DNA of 64,000 bases, taken from positions 1 to 64,000 of the forward strand of contig NZ_LZEX01000010.1 of assembly GCF_001676055.1 (NCBI RefSeq). Direction: 5' to 3'. Source of the stretch: Morganella psychrotolerans (lineage in GTDB: Bacteria; Pseudomonadota; Gammaproteobacteria; Enterobacterales; Enterobacteriaceae). Numbering within the stretch: position 1 is the stretch's first letter; each line of letters begins with the position of its first letter. A model generated the notes under the pieces. That model had not been told where the DNA came from, searched no databases, and worked only from the letters and a program-made list of their open reading frames with translations. Below are positions 18,180-28,193 of the stretch, one piece after another. The position numbers and the translations under genes are program-made.

Positions 18180-18305
18180 TATACCCTTATTCATTCAAAC
18201 TGCAGGTTCGTTGGCTTCACTCAGCTAGCTGGGTCACATACTGATGTATGCTCCCCGTCTATCTTCACTTGCCGCCTGCCTGCATCTTGAATGACGTTGG
18301 GTATA
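18180..18305. repeat. ERIC-like intergenic repeat (126 bp)
   Basis: A 126-bp imperfect palindrome bounded by TATACCC and GGGTATA. The arms TTCATTCAAACTGCAGG and CCTGCATCTTGAATGA pair, and a central GATGTATGCTCCC resembles the GTAAGCTCC core of enterobacterial repetitive intergenic consensus (ERIC) units. Near-identical copies lie at 54264–54388 and, inverted, at 58189–58312. It fills the gap between the converging rep-side genes and gppA. Confidence 0.88.
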
Positions 18306-18333
18306 GCATCCACTACTCAATGTATGACCACTC

Positions 18334-19842
18334 TCAGCCATGAGTTGAGGGGGCTTGTTCTTCCAGCATCAGCGACCATTGTGCGTAACTTTGCCACTGA
18401 ATTTCCTGCGAAAGTGCTTCGGCGCGCAGAGGGTGTGATTGCTGCCAGCCCGCGGGTAATGTCAGTATCAATCCTTCAGCAGCAGCACGGATACGCAATG
18501 ACGGGAGAGTGTCATCGCGGCGGCGGCTGGCAAAAATAATCGCCAGACGCAGCAGACGGCACAGGCAGCCCGCTTCACGCGGTGTCAGTGCATTTTGTTG
18601 ATTCAGTGAGTTGATATCCGCAGGTCCGCTCTGATTACGCAGCAGTACGGATAATAAGCGCCGCTGTGCCGGTGTGAATCCCGGCAGATCCAGATTACTG
18701 ACCAGATACCCGGCATGTTCAGGTCCGTTGCGGAAATCCACACTCAGCCCGATTTCGTGGATGAGCGCGGCACTGCTGAGAAGCTCCCGGCAGCGGATAT
18801 CTAATTGCCAGGCAGAAGAGACCTGGCGAAAGAAATGATCCGTCAGTTGCCGGACCCGTTCACCCTGGGCGATATCTATCTGAAAGCGTTCCTGAACATT
18901 TTTGAGTGTCCGGGTGCGGATATCCTGCTCAACAGGCAGATCCAGCATACCGTAAACCAGCCCTTCGCGCAGCGCACCACCCGCAAGTGTCATGCTGTCA
19001 ATTCCGAGGGTTTCAAAAATGGCGATAAGGATAGCCAGGCCGCTCGGAAACACCAGCGCCCGCTCCAGTGTCAGCCCTTCAATCTCAAGCTCTTCCAGTT
19101 TGCCGCATTCAATCGCTTTATGCTTGAGCTGGCGCAGTTTTGCCAGGGTAATTTGTTCATTCATTCCCTGCGCTATCATGATTTCCTGAAGCGCCTGAAC
19201 GGTGCCGGATGCTCCGACACACACCTGCCAGCCCTGTTCCAGCAGCACAGGTGCTACCGGCAGTATAATGTCACGGGCGGCCTGTTCAGCACCGGCAAAA
19301 TTGTCGGTGGTAAGGGATCGGTCTGTGAAGTAACGCTCAAGCCAGGTGACACAGCCCATTTCCAGGCTGAACAGTGCTGTGGTTTTTGCACCGTGGCCGG
19401 TGACAAGTTCTGTGCTGCCGCCGCCGATATCCACTACCAGGCGTTTATCTGACCCGCCGGTAGTGTGAGCAACGCCCTGATAAATCAGGCGGGCTTCTTC
19501 TTCGCCCCGGATAACAGTCACCGGATGTCCGAGGATCTCCGATGCTGTTGCCAGGAATTCACCGGCATTTTTTGCCAGACGCAATGTGGCGGTTGCCACA
19601 ATACGGATCTGAGAATCAGGAATATCCTGTAAATGTTCGGAAAACAGACGCAGGCACTGCCAGCCCCGCGCCATAGCCGCCGGTGACAGAATGTTATCTT
19701 TATCCAGCCCGGCTGCGAGACGGACTTTGCGTTTCACGCGGGACAGTACCTGGATGCTGCCGGCGACTTCCCGCACCACCAGCATGTGAAAGCTGTTGGA
19801 GCCTAAATCGATAGCAGCATAGAGCGAAGACGATCTCAGCAT
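18334..19842 (-). CDS. gppA: Guanosine-5'-triphosphate,3'-diphosphate pyrophosphatase
   Basis: The 502-residue protein belongs to the Ppx/GppA family of the actin-like ATPase superfamily. It converts pppGpp to ppGpp in the stringent response and may also cleave polyphosphate. The N-terminal phosphate motif [12 protein letters not shown], the second domain motif [11 protein letters not shown] and the C-terminal HD-like helical domain are all present. It is slightly longer than the E. coli protein (494). It lies 8 bases after rhlB on the same strand, as in E. coli, so the two are probably cotranscribed. Confidence 0.94.
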   Translation of the reverse strand: MLRSSSLYAAIDLGSNSFHMLVVREVAGSIQVLSRVKRKVRLAAGLDKDNILSPAAMARGWQCLRLFSEHLQDIPDSQIRIVATATLRLAKNAGEFLATASEILGHPVTVIRGEEEARLIYQGVAHTTGGSDKRLVVDIGGGSTELVTGHGAKTTALFSLEMGCVTWLERYFTDRSLTTDNFAGAEQAARDIILPVAPVLLEQGWQVCVGASGTVQALQEIMIAQGMNEQITLAKLRQLKHKAIECGKLEELEIEGLTLERALVFPSGLAILIAIFETLGIDSMTLAGGALREGLVYGMLDLPVEQDIRTRTLKNVQERFQIDIAQGERVRQLTDHFFRQVSSAWQLDIRCRELLSSAALIHEIGLSVDFRNGPEHAGYLVSNLDLPGFTPAQRRLLSVLLRNQSGPADINSLNQQNALTPREAGCLCRLLRLAIIFASRRRDDTLPSLRIRAAAEGLILTLPAGWQQSHPLRAEALSQEIQWQSYAQWSLMLEEQAPSTHG

Positions 19843-19850
19843 GGCGTCCT

Positions 19851-21146
19851 TCAGTGTTTGGTCCGGTTATTATTATGACGCGGTCCGTTGCTGTTACGGC
19901 GCGGCATATTCCGGCGGTTCTGACCTCCGCTTGTACGCGGCGGACGACGACGGCGTTTCGGTACCGGCAGTTCAGTCAGCAGTGCGTCACTGTTGTATTT
20001 ACTGACCGGGATCGGGTGTCCGGTGTATTCTTCGATTCCCGGCAGATTCAGGGCATACTCTTCACAGGCTAAGCTGATAGAGTGACCACTTTCCCCGGCA
20101 CGACCGGTACGGCCGATGCGGTGTACGTAATCTTCACAGTCATCCGGCAGGTCGTAGTTAAAGACATGGGTGACCAGCGGGATATGCAAGCCACGCGCCG
20201 CAACATCAGTTGCAACCAGGATATCAAGGTTACCGTTTGTGAAATCCTCAAGGATACGCAGACGTTTTTTCTGTGCCACATCACCGGTCAGCAGACCGAC
20301 ACGATGACCATCGGCAGCCAGATGAGCCCAGATATCTTCACAACGGTGTTTTGTGTTGGCGAAGATAATGCAGCGGTCAGGCCACTCTTCTTCCAGCAAC
20401 GTCTGTAACAGACGCATTTTTTCTTCATTGGACGGATAGAACAGCTCTTCTTTGATCAGATGCCCGGTGCGCTGCTCCGGTTCAATTTCAATATATTCAG
20501 GGCTGTTCATTTGTTCGAATGCCAGTTCACGGACACGGTAAGACAGTGTCGCGGAGAACAGCAGGTTCATGCGCTGAGCACATGGCGGCATCTGGCGGAA
20601 CAGCCAGCGGATATCTTTGATAAAACCAAGATCGTACATGCGATCGGCTTCATCAAGAACCACAACCTGGATAGCACTAAGGTCAAGGCGGCCCTGTTTG
20701 GCGAAATCAATTAAGCGGCCGGTGGTGCCGATAATCACATCGACGCCTTCTTCCAGCACTTTGATTTGTTTGTCGTAACCATCGCCGCCGTAAGCGAGCC
20801 CGGTTTTCAGTCCAGTGCTTTGTGAAAGCGGTTCGGCATCAGAGTGGATCTGAACCGCGAGTTCACGGGTCGGTGCCATAATCAGCGCACGCGGCTGATT
20901 AATTTTGCGGCCTTCCGGTGCCGGAGTTGTAAGAAGATGATGAAACGTTGACGTTAAGAATGCCAGCGTCTTCCCTGTTCCTGTTTGTGCCTGTCCTGCA
21001 ACATCACGCCCGCTGATTGTCAGGGGGAGTGTCAGCGCCTGAATAGGCGTGCAATTAGAAAAGCCCTTTGAATCAAGTGCTTCTACTACTTTTGTATGCA
21101 AGGCGAAGTCAGAAAACTTCTTGTCTGTTAAATGTGTTTTGCTCAT
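19851..21146 (-). CDS. rhlB: ATP-dependent RNA helicase RhlB
   Basis: The 431-residue DEAD-box helicase unwinds structured RNA in the RNase E degradosome. The Q motif ([11 protein letters not shown]), [35 protein letters not shown] and [10 protein letters not shown] motifs all appear in order. The C-terminal tail of about 35 residues is rich in Arg, Asn and Pro, as in relatives. It is divergent from trxA, with 119 bases between them, and precedes gppA. Confidence 0.95.
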   Translation of the reverse strand: MSKTHLTDKKFSDFALHTKVVEALDSKGFSNCTPIQALTLPLTISGRDVAGQAQTGTGKTLAFLTSTFHHLLTTPAPEGRKINQPRALIMAPTRELAVQIHSDAEPLSQSTGLKTGLAYGGDGYDKQIKVLEEGVDVIIGTTGRLIDFAKQGRLDLSAIQVVVLDEADRMYDLGFIKDIRWLFRQMPPCAQRMNLLFSATLSYRVRELAFEQMNSPEYIEIEPEQRTGHLIKEELFYPSNEEKMRLLQTLLEEEWPDRCIIFANTKHRCEDIWAHLAADGHRVGLLTGDVAQKKRLRILEDFTNGNLDILVATDVAARGLHIPLVTHVFNYDLPDDCEDYVHRIGRTGRAGESGHSISLACEEYALNLPGIEEYTGHPIPVSKYNSDALLTELPVPKRRRRPPRTSGGQNRRNMPRRNSNGPRHNNNRTKH

Positions 21147-21265
21147 ATTTAGATAGAATATCAGTTTAATGTTGCGTTACGGAAGCCTATCCGCTGAAAT
21201 AGGCAAATCCTATCATTAGTTAGTGTTAAACTAATGGGGTATTGTATAAATCTTGGAGCTGAACA

Positions 21266-21592
21266 ATGAGCGATAAAATTATTCACCTGACTGATTCCAG
21301 TTTTGAACAACTCGTGTTAAAAGCAACCGGCCCTGTACTTGTTGACTTCTGGGCGGCATGGTGTGGTCCTTGTAAAATGATTGCCCCTATTCTAGACGAA
21401 ATCGCCGAAGAATATGCAGGGAAAATTACCATCACTAAACTGAATATTGATGATAACCCGCAGACCGCGCCTCAATACGGCATTCGTGGCATTCCCACGC
21501 TGCTGCTGTTTAAAGATGGCAGCGTGAAAGCGACCCAGGTTGGTGCAGTGTCTAAGACACAACTGAAAACGTTCATCGATAATAATATCTGA
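21266..21592 (+). CDS. trxA: Thioredoxin 1
   Basis: The 108-residue protein-disulfide reductase carries the active site WCGPC with Cys33 and Cys36, plus the conserved cis-proline in GIRGIPTLL. It supplies electrons to ribonucleotide reductase and other targets in the cytoplasm. A GGAG ribosome site lies 8 bases before the ATG. Position between rhlB (divergent) and rho matches E. coli. Confidence 0.97.
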   Translation: MSDKIIHLTDSSFEQLVLKATGPVLVDFWAAWCGPCKMIAPILDEIAEEYAGKITITKLNIDDNPQTAPQYGIRGIPTLLLFKDGSVKATQVGAVSKTQLKTFIDNNI

Positions 21593-21617
21593 TTGTTCAT
21601 TTTAGTGCATATTATTA

Positions 21618-21667
21618 AGACGTCCGGGGGCGTGAACAAATTATCAGTGTTCACCCGCTGGACGTCT
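21618..21667 (+). other. Long stem-loop in the trxA–rho gap
   Basis: AGACGTCC/GGACGTCT forms an eight-base-pair outer stem and GTGAAC/GTTCAC a six-base-pair inner stem, with an internal loop between them and an 11-base loop. No T run follows, so it is not a typical intrinsic terminator. It may cap the trxA mRNA or belong to the rho leader. The 474-base gap (21593–22066) has no other convincing gene; a 40-codon frame at 21877–21999 is noted as a finding. Confidence 0.6.
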
Positions 21668-22066
21668 CGTCTGAAGCATGTTAAGTTAGCGCCAGCTAAT
21701 CAGGTATTGTTTAAATTCTGCTGACAGCATAACATACTGACTACTCTGTAGTGTCTGAAAGTCTGTTATCTCCGGATACATCTTGGTATCCGATATACCG
21801 GTCACATTATCCGGTTATCCCTCGGAGATAAATCTAATTTGCGGGAATGTCACCCAATTTGTTCTCTCAAAATAGGATGTGTATCACATCTTGCCTTACG
21901 CCCGGTGTGCACAGTCAGTCTTGCAGGCGATTACGCGGAAATACACACAACAGTCGTATTAACCGTGAACATCGGTTCTGTAACAAATTAACCTGGTAAC
22001 GCAGACGTTACCTTATTATTCACGTTCATAATCCGAGATACACCCCGAGTCAAAGAACCCACCATT

Positions 22067-23327
22067 ATGAATCTTACCGAATTAAAGAATACGCCGGTAT
22101 CAGACCTGATTACCCTTGGCGAAAACATGGGGCTTGAGAATCAGGCCCGTATGAGAAAACAGGACATCATCTTCTCTATCCTCAAGCAACATGCGAAGAG
22201 CGGAGAGGATATTTTCGGTGATGGCGTGCTGGAGATATTGCAGGATGGATTCGGATTCCTCCGCTCCGGTGACAGTTCATACCTCGCAGGTCCTGATGAT
22301 ATCTATGTTTCTCCAAGCCAAATCCGTCGTTTTAACCTCCGCACCGGTGATACCATTTCAGGTAAAATCCGTCCGCCGAAAGAAGGTGAACGTTACTTTG
22401 CGTTATTAAAAGTTAATGAAGTTAACTTTGATAAACCTGAAAATGCCCGTAACAAAATCCTGTTTGAAAACTTAACCCCGCTGCACGCAAACCGACGTCT
22501 GCGTATGGAACGCGGTAATGGTTCAACAGAAGATTTAACCGCCCGTGTTCTGGATCTGGCAGCGCCTATCGGCCGTGGCCAGCGTGGTCTTATCGTGGCA
22601 CCGCCGAAAGCCGGTAAAACCATGTTGCTGCAAAATATTGCGGCAAATATCGCGCACAACTATCCTGATTGCGTTCTGATGGTACTGCTGATTGATGAGC
22701 GTCCGGAAGAAGTGACCGAGATGCAGCGTCTGGTAAAAGGCGAAGTAATTGCCTCTACGTTTGATGAGCCTGCGGCCCGTCACGTTCAGGTTGCTGAAAT
22801 GGTTATCGAGAAAGCGAAACGTCTGGTTGAGCATAAAAAAAGACGTTATTATCCTGCTCGACTCCATTACGCGTCTGGCCCGTGCGTACAACACCGTTGT
22901 ACCGTCATCCGGTAAAGTATTAACCGGTGGTGTGGATGCGAATGCCTTACATCGTCCTAAGCGTTTCTTTGGTGCGGCACGTAATGTGGAAGAGGGCGGA
23001 AGCCTGACCATCATCGCGACTGCACTGGTAGATACCGGATCGAAGATGGATGAAGTCATTTACGAAGAATTTAAAGGAACAGGTAATATGGAATTACACC
23101 TGTCCCGTAAAATTGCTGAAAAACGTGTTTTCCCTGCGATTGATTACAACCGCTCCGGTACACGTAAAGAAGAGCTGCTGACGACTCAGGATGAATTACA
23201 GAAAATGTGGATCCTGCGCAAAATTATCCATCCGATGGGTGAGATTGATGCAATGGAATTCCTGATCAATAAGCTGGCGATGACGAAGACGAACGAAGAT
23301 TTCTTCGACTTTATGAAACGCTCGTAG
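22067..23327 (+). CDS. rho: Transcription termination factor Rho (frame broken by one inserted A)
   Basis: Two overlapping frames together encode a full Rho of 419 residues, the E. coli length. The first (22067–22915) gives the N-terminal RNA-binding domain (GFGFLRS) and the P-loop PPKAGKTM. The second ends at 23327 and gives the rest of the ATPase domain ([42 protein letters not shown]). The break is at the A run 22835–22841: seven A where HKKDV needs six. Total length is 3n+1. Rho is essential in close relatives, so the extra A is most likely a sequencing error. A 474-base leader precedes it, where Rho autoregulates by attenuation in E. coli. Confidence 0.93.
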
Positions 23328-23349
23328 CTTTTCGACGACACTTTATAAC

Positions 23350-23381
23350 TAACGCCGCATGCAATGTGGCGTTTTTTTTTT
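23350..23381 (+). terminator. Rho-independent terminator after rho
   Basis: The stem AACGCC/GGCGTT with an 11-base loop is followed by nine or more T. It lies 23 bases after the rho stop, ahead of the ECA cluster. Confidence 0.85.
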
Positions 23382-23516
23382 ACCGGTTATGTTTGAAACC
23401 CTTGCCTGATAGGGCGTGGTATGTTTCTTGCATGTATTATTTTGCCTGAAAATGGCAAGTTCTGCGCGGTGCTGTCAGCCGGCAGGGATAATAAAAAATA
23501 GCTGAAAAGGGTTGTT

Positions 23517-24605
23517 GTGAATCTCACTATGTTAACTGAACTCCTAATCATATTTGTATTCGCTACAGTAACGGTCTTTGTTGCCCGTAAAGCCGGTGTT
23601 GCTATCGGTTTGGTGGATAAACCCAATTACCGCAAAAAACATCAGGGGCTGGTTCCGCTGGTCGGCGGGATTTCTATCTTTATCAGTGTCTGTTTTGCGT
23701 TCCTCATCAGTGATGAGTTTATTGCACATAAATTTATTTACCTCGGTTGTGCGGCGCTGCTTGTTTTTGTGGGTGCGCTGGATGACCGGTTTGATATCAG
23801 TGTGAAACTGCGGGCCGGTATTCAGGCTGCAGTTGCTATCGTGATGATGGTGTTTGCCAACCTGAAGCTCGACAGCCTGGGTTATGCATTCGGTGGATGG
23901 GAGCTGACCCTCGGTCCGTTCAGTTATGTGCTGACACTGTTCGCGGTATGGGGCGCGGTAAATGCGTTCAATATGGTGGATGGTATTGACGGGCTGCTCG
24001 GCGGGCTTTCCTGTGTCTCTTTCGGCGCACTGGGCATTTTGTTTGCGCTGAGCGGTAACAGTGGTCTGGCGTTTTGGTGCTTTACCTTTATTGTCGCGAT
24101 CCTGCCATATATCTGCTTTAACTTAGGGCTGTTCGGTCGTCGTTTTAAAGTCTTTATGGGGGATGCGGGCAGTACATTGATCGGCTTTACGATTATCTGG
24201 TTACTGACATCCGCATCACAGGGCGCGGAGCCGCATGCGATTAATGCGGTTACGGCACTGTGGATTATTGCTATTCCGCTGATGGACATGGTGGCAATCA
24301 TGTACCGCCGTCTGCGCAAAGGAATGAGTCCGTTCTCACCGGATCGCCAGCATATTCATCATCTGATCATGCGTTCCGGGTTTACGTCCCGCGAATCTTT
24401 TGTGGTAATAACCCTGGCGGCAGCAGTATTAGCCGCAATTGGTATTGCCGGACAGGTGCTCAGCTTTGTCCCTGAATGGGTGATGTTGGCACTGTTCTTG
24501 CTTGCTTTTATTATGTATGGCTACTGCATTAAACGCGCCTGGAAAGTCGCCCGTTTTATCAAACGCCACAGACGCCGTATGCGTCGCAAATCGGCCACAC
24601 ACTAA
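23517..24605 (+). CDS. wecA: UDP-GlcNAc:undecaprenyl-phosphate GlcNAc-1-phosphate transferase
   Basis: This 362-residue polytopic inner-membrane enzyme starts ECA (and often O-antigen) synthesis by forming GlcNAc-PP-undecaprenol. Catalytic and Mg-binding acidic residues lie in GALDDRFDIS and NAFNMVDGIDGLLGG; MGDAGS and the cytoplasmic SPDRQHIHH loop are also conserved. About 11 membrane segments are expected. The start is a GTG (NLTMLTEL follows) with AAAAGGG upstream; an internal ATG four codons later is possible. It is the first gene of the cluster. Confidence 0.94.
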   Translation: MNLTMLTELLIIFVFATVTVFVARKAGVAIGLVDKPNYRKKHQGLVPLVGGISIFISVCFAFLISDEFIAHKFIYLGCAALLVFVGALDDRFDISVKLRAGIQAAVAIVMMVFANLKLDSLGYAFGGWELTLGPFSYVLTLFAVWGAVNAFNMVDGIDGLLGGLSCVSFGALGILFALSGNSGLAFWCFTFIVAILPYICFNLGLFGRRFKVFMGDAGSTLIGFTIIWLLTSASQGAEPHAINAVTALWIIAIPLMDMVAIMYRRLRKGMSPFSPDRQHIHHLIMRSGFTSRESFVVITLAAAVLAAIGIAGQVLSFVPEWVMLALFLLAFIMYGYCIKRAWKVARFIKRHRRRMRRKSATH

Positions 24606-24633
24606 ATTTTTAACCACAGAGGCTCGTGTTGAT

Positions 24634-25689
24634 ATGCGTTCAGAAAATAATCCGGACCCGCAACAAACGCAGTATGACCAGGAATTAGATATCCGCGCGC
24701 TGTTTGTTTCATTGTGGCGCGGCAAGGTATGGATAGTCGGTATTGCCGTTGTGTTTGCGCTGGTATCTCTGGGTGCCAGTTACTTTATGCAGCAAAAATG
24801 GAACTCGACGGCGATCACTGATTATCCGACAGTTAATAATTTAGGCGGATATTATTCGCAGCAGCAATTTATGCGCAATCTGGATAACCATCTGAATGCG
24901 GCTCAGGAATCGGCAGCATTACTGCCTATCCCGAATGAAGCTTACCAGGAATTTATTACTCAGGCGGCCTCTTATGATACCCGCCGTGATTTCTGGTTAC
25001 AGACGGATTATTACAAATCCCGCATGGAAAATGATGCCAAAGCCGATGCCGCACTACTGGATGAGATGATTAATAACATCACGCTAATCCCGCGTGATGA
25101 TACTAAAAAACTGGTTAATGACACGCTGACATTAACCGCGGAATCTGCGGAAGAGTCAGCCACATTGCTGCGCCAGTATATTGATTTTGCCAGCAACCGT
25201 GCAGCTCTGAACCTGAATGATGAACTGAAAGGCGCGTGGGCAACCCGCACTCAGTCACTGAAAGCACTGGTGAAGCGTCAGAAAATGGTGGCGGAATCAC
25301 TTTATCAGCGTGAAACCGGTCTGCTGAAAAATGCACTTATGACTGCACAAAAACAGGGTATCAGCCGCAGCCAGACAGATGTTCCTGTTAATGAACTGCC
25401 GAAATCACAGCTCTTTTTATTAGGCACACCAATGTTGCAGGCACGCCTGGAAACGCTGGAAGCCGCCGGGCCTGATTTTGATAAAGACTATGAGCAAAAT
25501 ATCGCCATGTTAGCGACACTGAATGTCGGTCCGACACTGGATGACAATTTCCGTGCATATCGCTACCTGCGTACACCGGATGAGCCAATCAAGCGTGACA
25601 GTCCGCGCCGTGCGTTTATGATGATTATGTGGGGCTTTATCGGTGCGCTGGCGGGAGCCGGTGTGGCATTAGCCCGTCGTCGTCCGTAG
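24634..25689 (+). CDS. wzzE: ECA chain-length determinant WzzE
   Basis: The 351-residue inner-membrane copolymerase controls ECA chain length together with WzyE. It has an N-terminal membrane segment (about residues 32–52, VWIVGIAVVFALVSLGASYF), a large periplasmic domain that is largely helical, and a C-terminal membrane segment before the basic ARRRP tail. The frame is open farther upstream into wecA, but the ATG at 24634 gives the E. coli length (348). The gap to wecA is 28 bases. Confidence 0.92.
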   Translation: MRSENNPDPQQTQYDQELDIRALFVSLWRGKVWIVGIAVVFALVSLGASYFMQQKWNSTAITDYPTVNNLGGYYSQQQFMRNLDNHLNAAQESAALLPIPNEAYQEFITQAASYDTRRDFWLQTDYYKSRMENDAKADAALLDEMINNITLIPRDDTKKLVNDTLTLTAESAEESATLLRQYIDFASNRAALNLNDELKGAWATRTQSLKALVKRQKMVAESLYQRETGLLKNALMTAQKQGISRSQTDVPVNELPKSQLFLLGTPMLQARLETLEAAGPDFDKDYEQNIAMLATLNVGPTLDDNFRAYRYLRTPDEPIKRDSPRRAFMMIMWGFIGALAGAGVALARRRP

Positions 25690-25715
25690 TTGTGATAGTT
25701 GCAGAAGAAATAACC

Positions 25716-25776
25716 GGCCGGAAACCTGTGTTCCGGCCAGTTTTAAGGCGGGAAACCGCCACCGGCTTAATGCCGG
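25716..25776 (+). other. Three consecutive hairpins between wzzE and wecB
   Basis: Three perfect stems follow one another. GGCCGGAA/TTCCGGCC is followed by AGTTTTA. GGCGG/CCGCC has a GAAA tetraloop. CCGGC/GCCGG has a TTAAT loop. The first resembles a weak terminator, the others do not. They fill the 115-base gap inside the ECA operon. Confidence 0.7.
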
Positions 25777-25804
25777 ATATCATATAAAATAAAAGAGAAT
25801 CTCA

Positions 25805-26935
25805 GTGAAAGTATTGACTGTATTTGGTACCCGCCCTGAAGCCATCAAAATGGCTCCGCTGGTACATGCGCTGGCCGCAGATAACGCTTTTGAAGCAAAA
25901 GTCTGTGTCACCGCGCAACATCGTGAAATGCTGGATCAGGTCTTACACCTTTTTGAGATCACACCTGATTATGATCTCAATATTATGCGCCCGGGGCAGG
26001 ATTTAACCGATATCACCTGTCATATTCTTGAAGGGCTGAAACCGGTTTTTGCCGATTTTAAACCTGATGTCGTTCTGGTGCACGGCGACACAGCAACAAC
26101 TATGGCGACCAGCCTGGCGGCGTTCTATCACCGCATCCCGGTCGGACACGTAGAAGCCGGTCTGCGTACCGGAAATCTCTACTCGCCATGGCCGGAAGAG
26201 GCCAACCGGAAAATAGCCGGACATCTGGCGATGTATCATTTTGCGCCCACTGAAAACTCGCGTGAAAACTTACTGCGTGAGGGGATAAACGGCAGTCATA
26301 TTTTTGTCACCGGTAACTCGGTGATTGATGCGCTGTTATCTGTCCGTGACCGTATCATGCAGGATAAAAATTTGCTGGATCAACTGGATGCGAAGTATCC
26401 GTTTATCGACAGCAGCAAAAAAATGATCCTTGTGACCGGTCACCGCCGTGAAAGTTTTGGTGATGGTTTTGAGCGGATTTGTCATGCGCTGGCTGAAATC
26501 GCCACCGCACATCCTGAAGTCCAGATTGTGTACCCGGTCCACCTCAATCCGAATGTGAGTGAGCCGGTAAAACGTATTCTGCATGACATCAGCAATATTG
26601 TTTTAATCAGCCCACAGGATTACCTTCCTTTTGTGTATCTTATGAACCATGCTTATATGATCCTGACCGACTCCGGTGGTATCCAGGAAGAAGCACCATC
26701 ATTAGGTAAACCAGTTCTGGTGATGCGTGACACCACCGAGCGTCCGGAAGCAATTGACGCGGGTACTGTTCGTTTAGTCGGCACAAAAACCGACACTATC
26801 GTTCGTGAAGTAACACGATTGCTGACCGATCCGGCGGCTTATCATGAGATGAGCCGTTCACATAACCCGTACGGGGACGGAAAAGCGTGCCAGCGTATTC
26901 TTGAAGCATTGAAAAACAATCAGGTGACATTATGA
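25805..26935 (+). CDS. wecB: UDP-N-acetylglucosamine 2-epimerase (non-hydrolysing)
   Basis: The 376-residue cytoplasmic enzyme makes UDP-ManNAc for ECA. The catalytic residues fall in [17 protein letters not shown] and TGHRRES, and the UDP-binding [10 protein letters not shown] motif is present. Length equals the E. coli enzyme. Its stop overlaps the wecC start (ATGA), which suggests coupled translation. Confidence 0.96.
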   Translation: MKVLTVFGTRPEAIKMAPLVHALAADNAFEAKVCVTAQHREMLDQVLHLFEITPDYDLNIMRPGQDLTDITCHILEGLKPVFADFKPDVVLVHGDTATTMATSLAAFYHRIPVGHVEAGLRTGNLYSPWPEEANRKIAGHLAMYHFAPTENSRENLLREGINGSHIFVTGNSVIDALLSVRDRIMQDKNLLDQLDAKYPFIDSSKKMILVTGHRRESFGDGFERICHALAEIATAHPEVQIVYPVHLNPNVSEPVKRILHDISNIVLISPQDYLPFVYLMNHAYMILTDSGGIQEEAPSLGKPVLVMRDTTERPEAIDAGTVRLVGTKTDTIVREVTRLLTDPAAYHEMSRSHNPYGDGKACQRILEALKNNQVTL

Positions 26936-28193
26936 GTTTTGAAACTATTTCTGTTGTCGGTCTGGGTTACATCGGTTTGCCAACAGCGGCAGCATTTGCT
27001 TCCCGTCAGAAAAAAGTGTTGGTGTGGATGTGAACCAGCATGCGGTTGATACCATTAATCGTGGTGAAATTCATATCGTGGAGCCGGATTTAGGCGCAGT
27101 CGTGAAAACGGCCGTTGAAGGCGGTTTCCTGAAGGCCTTTACCAAACCACAGCCTGCGGATGCGTTCCTGATTGCAGTTCCGACCCCGTTTAAAGGGGAT
27201 CATGAGCCTGATCTGATCTTTGTTCAGTCAGCGGCAGAATCTATTGCGCCGGTACTGAAAAAAGGGGATTTGGTGATTCTGGAATCCACCTCTCCGGTCG
27301 GTGCGACTGAGCAGATGGCAGAATGGCTGGCGGCAGCCCGCCCGGATCTGACTTTCCCTCAGCAGGCCGGTGAAGATGCAGATATTGATATCGCCTATTG
27401 CCCTGAGCGTGTACTGCCGGGTCAGGTAATGGTTGAACTGATTAAAAATGACCGCGTTGTCGGCGGCATGACAGCAAAATCCTCAAAACGCGCCAGCGAA
27501 CTGTATTACATCTTCCTGGAAGGGGAGTGTGTAATCACTAACGCGCGTACGGCTGAAATGTGCAAACTGACTGAAAACAGCTTCCGCGATGTCAATATTG
27601 CATTTGCCAATGAATTATCACTGATTTGTGCCGACCAGGGCATCAACGTCTGGGAGCTGATCAGTCTGGCAAACCGCCATCCGCGCGTGAATATCTTACA
27701 GCCGGGTCCGGGTGTGGGCGGACACTGTATCGCAGTTGACCCGTGGTTTATCGTGGCGCAGAACCCGAAACAGGCGCGTCTGATCCATACCGCGCGTCTG
27801 GTTAACGACGGCAAACCGCTGTGGGTTATCGACCAGGTGAAAGCCGCTGTTGCTGATTGCCTGACAGAAACCGGCAAACGTGCAAGTGAAGTGACCATTG
27901 CCTGCTTTGGTCTGGCATTTAAACCAAACATTGATGATTTACGTGAAAGCCCGGCTGTTCATGTCACTAAAATGGTGGCTGAGTGGCATGCAGGGAAAAC
28001 CCTGGCGGTTGAACCGAATGTTCACGAACTGCCGAATAAGCTGAAAGGGCTGGCGGAGCTGACATCAATCGATAAAGCGATTGCTGACGCGGATATTATT
28101 TTGCTGCTCGTTGATCACACACCGTTTAAAAATATTCCGGGCAGCCAGATCCCGCAGAAATGGATCATCGACACCAAAGGAGTATGGCGTTGA
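26932..28193 (+). CDS. wecC: UDP-N-acetyl-D-mannosamine dehydrogenase (frame broken by a missing base)
   Basis: The enzyme oxidises UDP-ManNAc to UDP-ManNAcA. The start at 26932 gives the N-terminal Rossmann motif ([21 protein letters not shown]). At about 27012–27020 one base is missing: the expected KKV[10 protein letters not shown] becomes an early stop. The frame resumes at GVDVNQHAV and runs to 28193 with the catalytic cysteine in [11 protein letters not shown]. The span of 1262 bases is one short of the 420-codon family length. All other residues look intact, so I favour a sequencing error, though a real mutation would abolish ECA. Confidence 0.9.

Noticed and set aside
22749-23327. Separate second gene downstream of a short rho
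   Set aside because: It is the C-terminal part of Rho; correcting one base in the A run rejoins the frames at the normal length.
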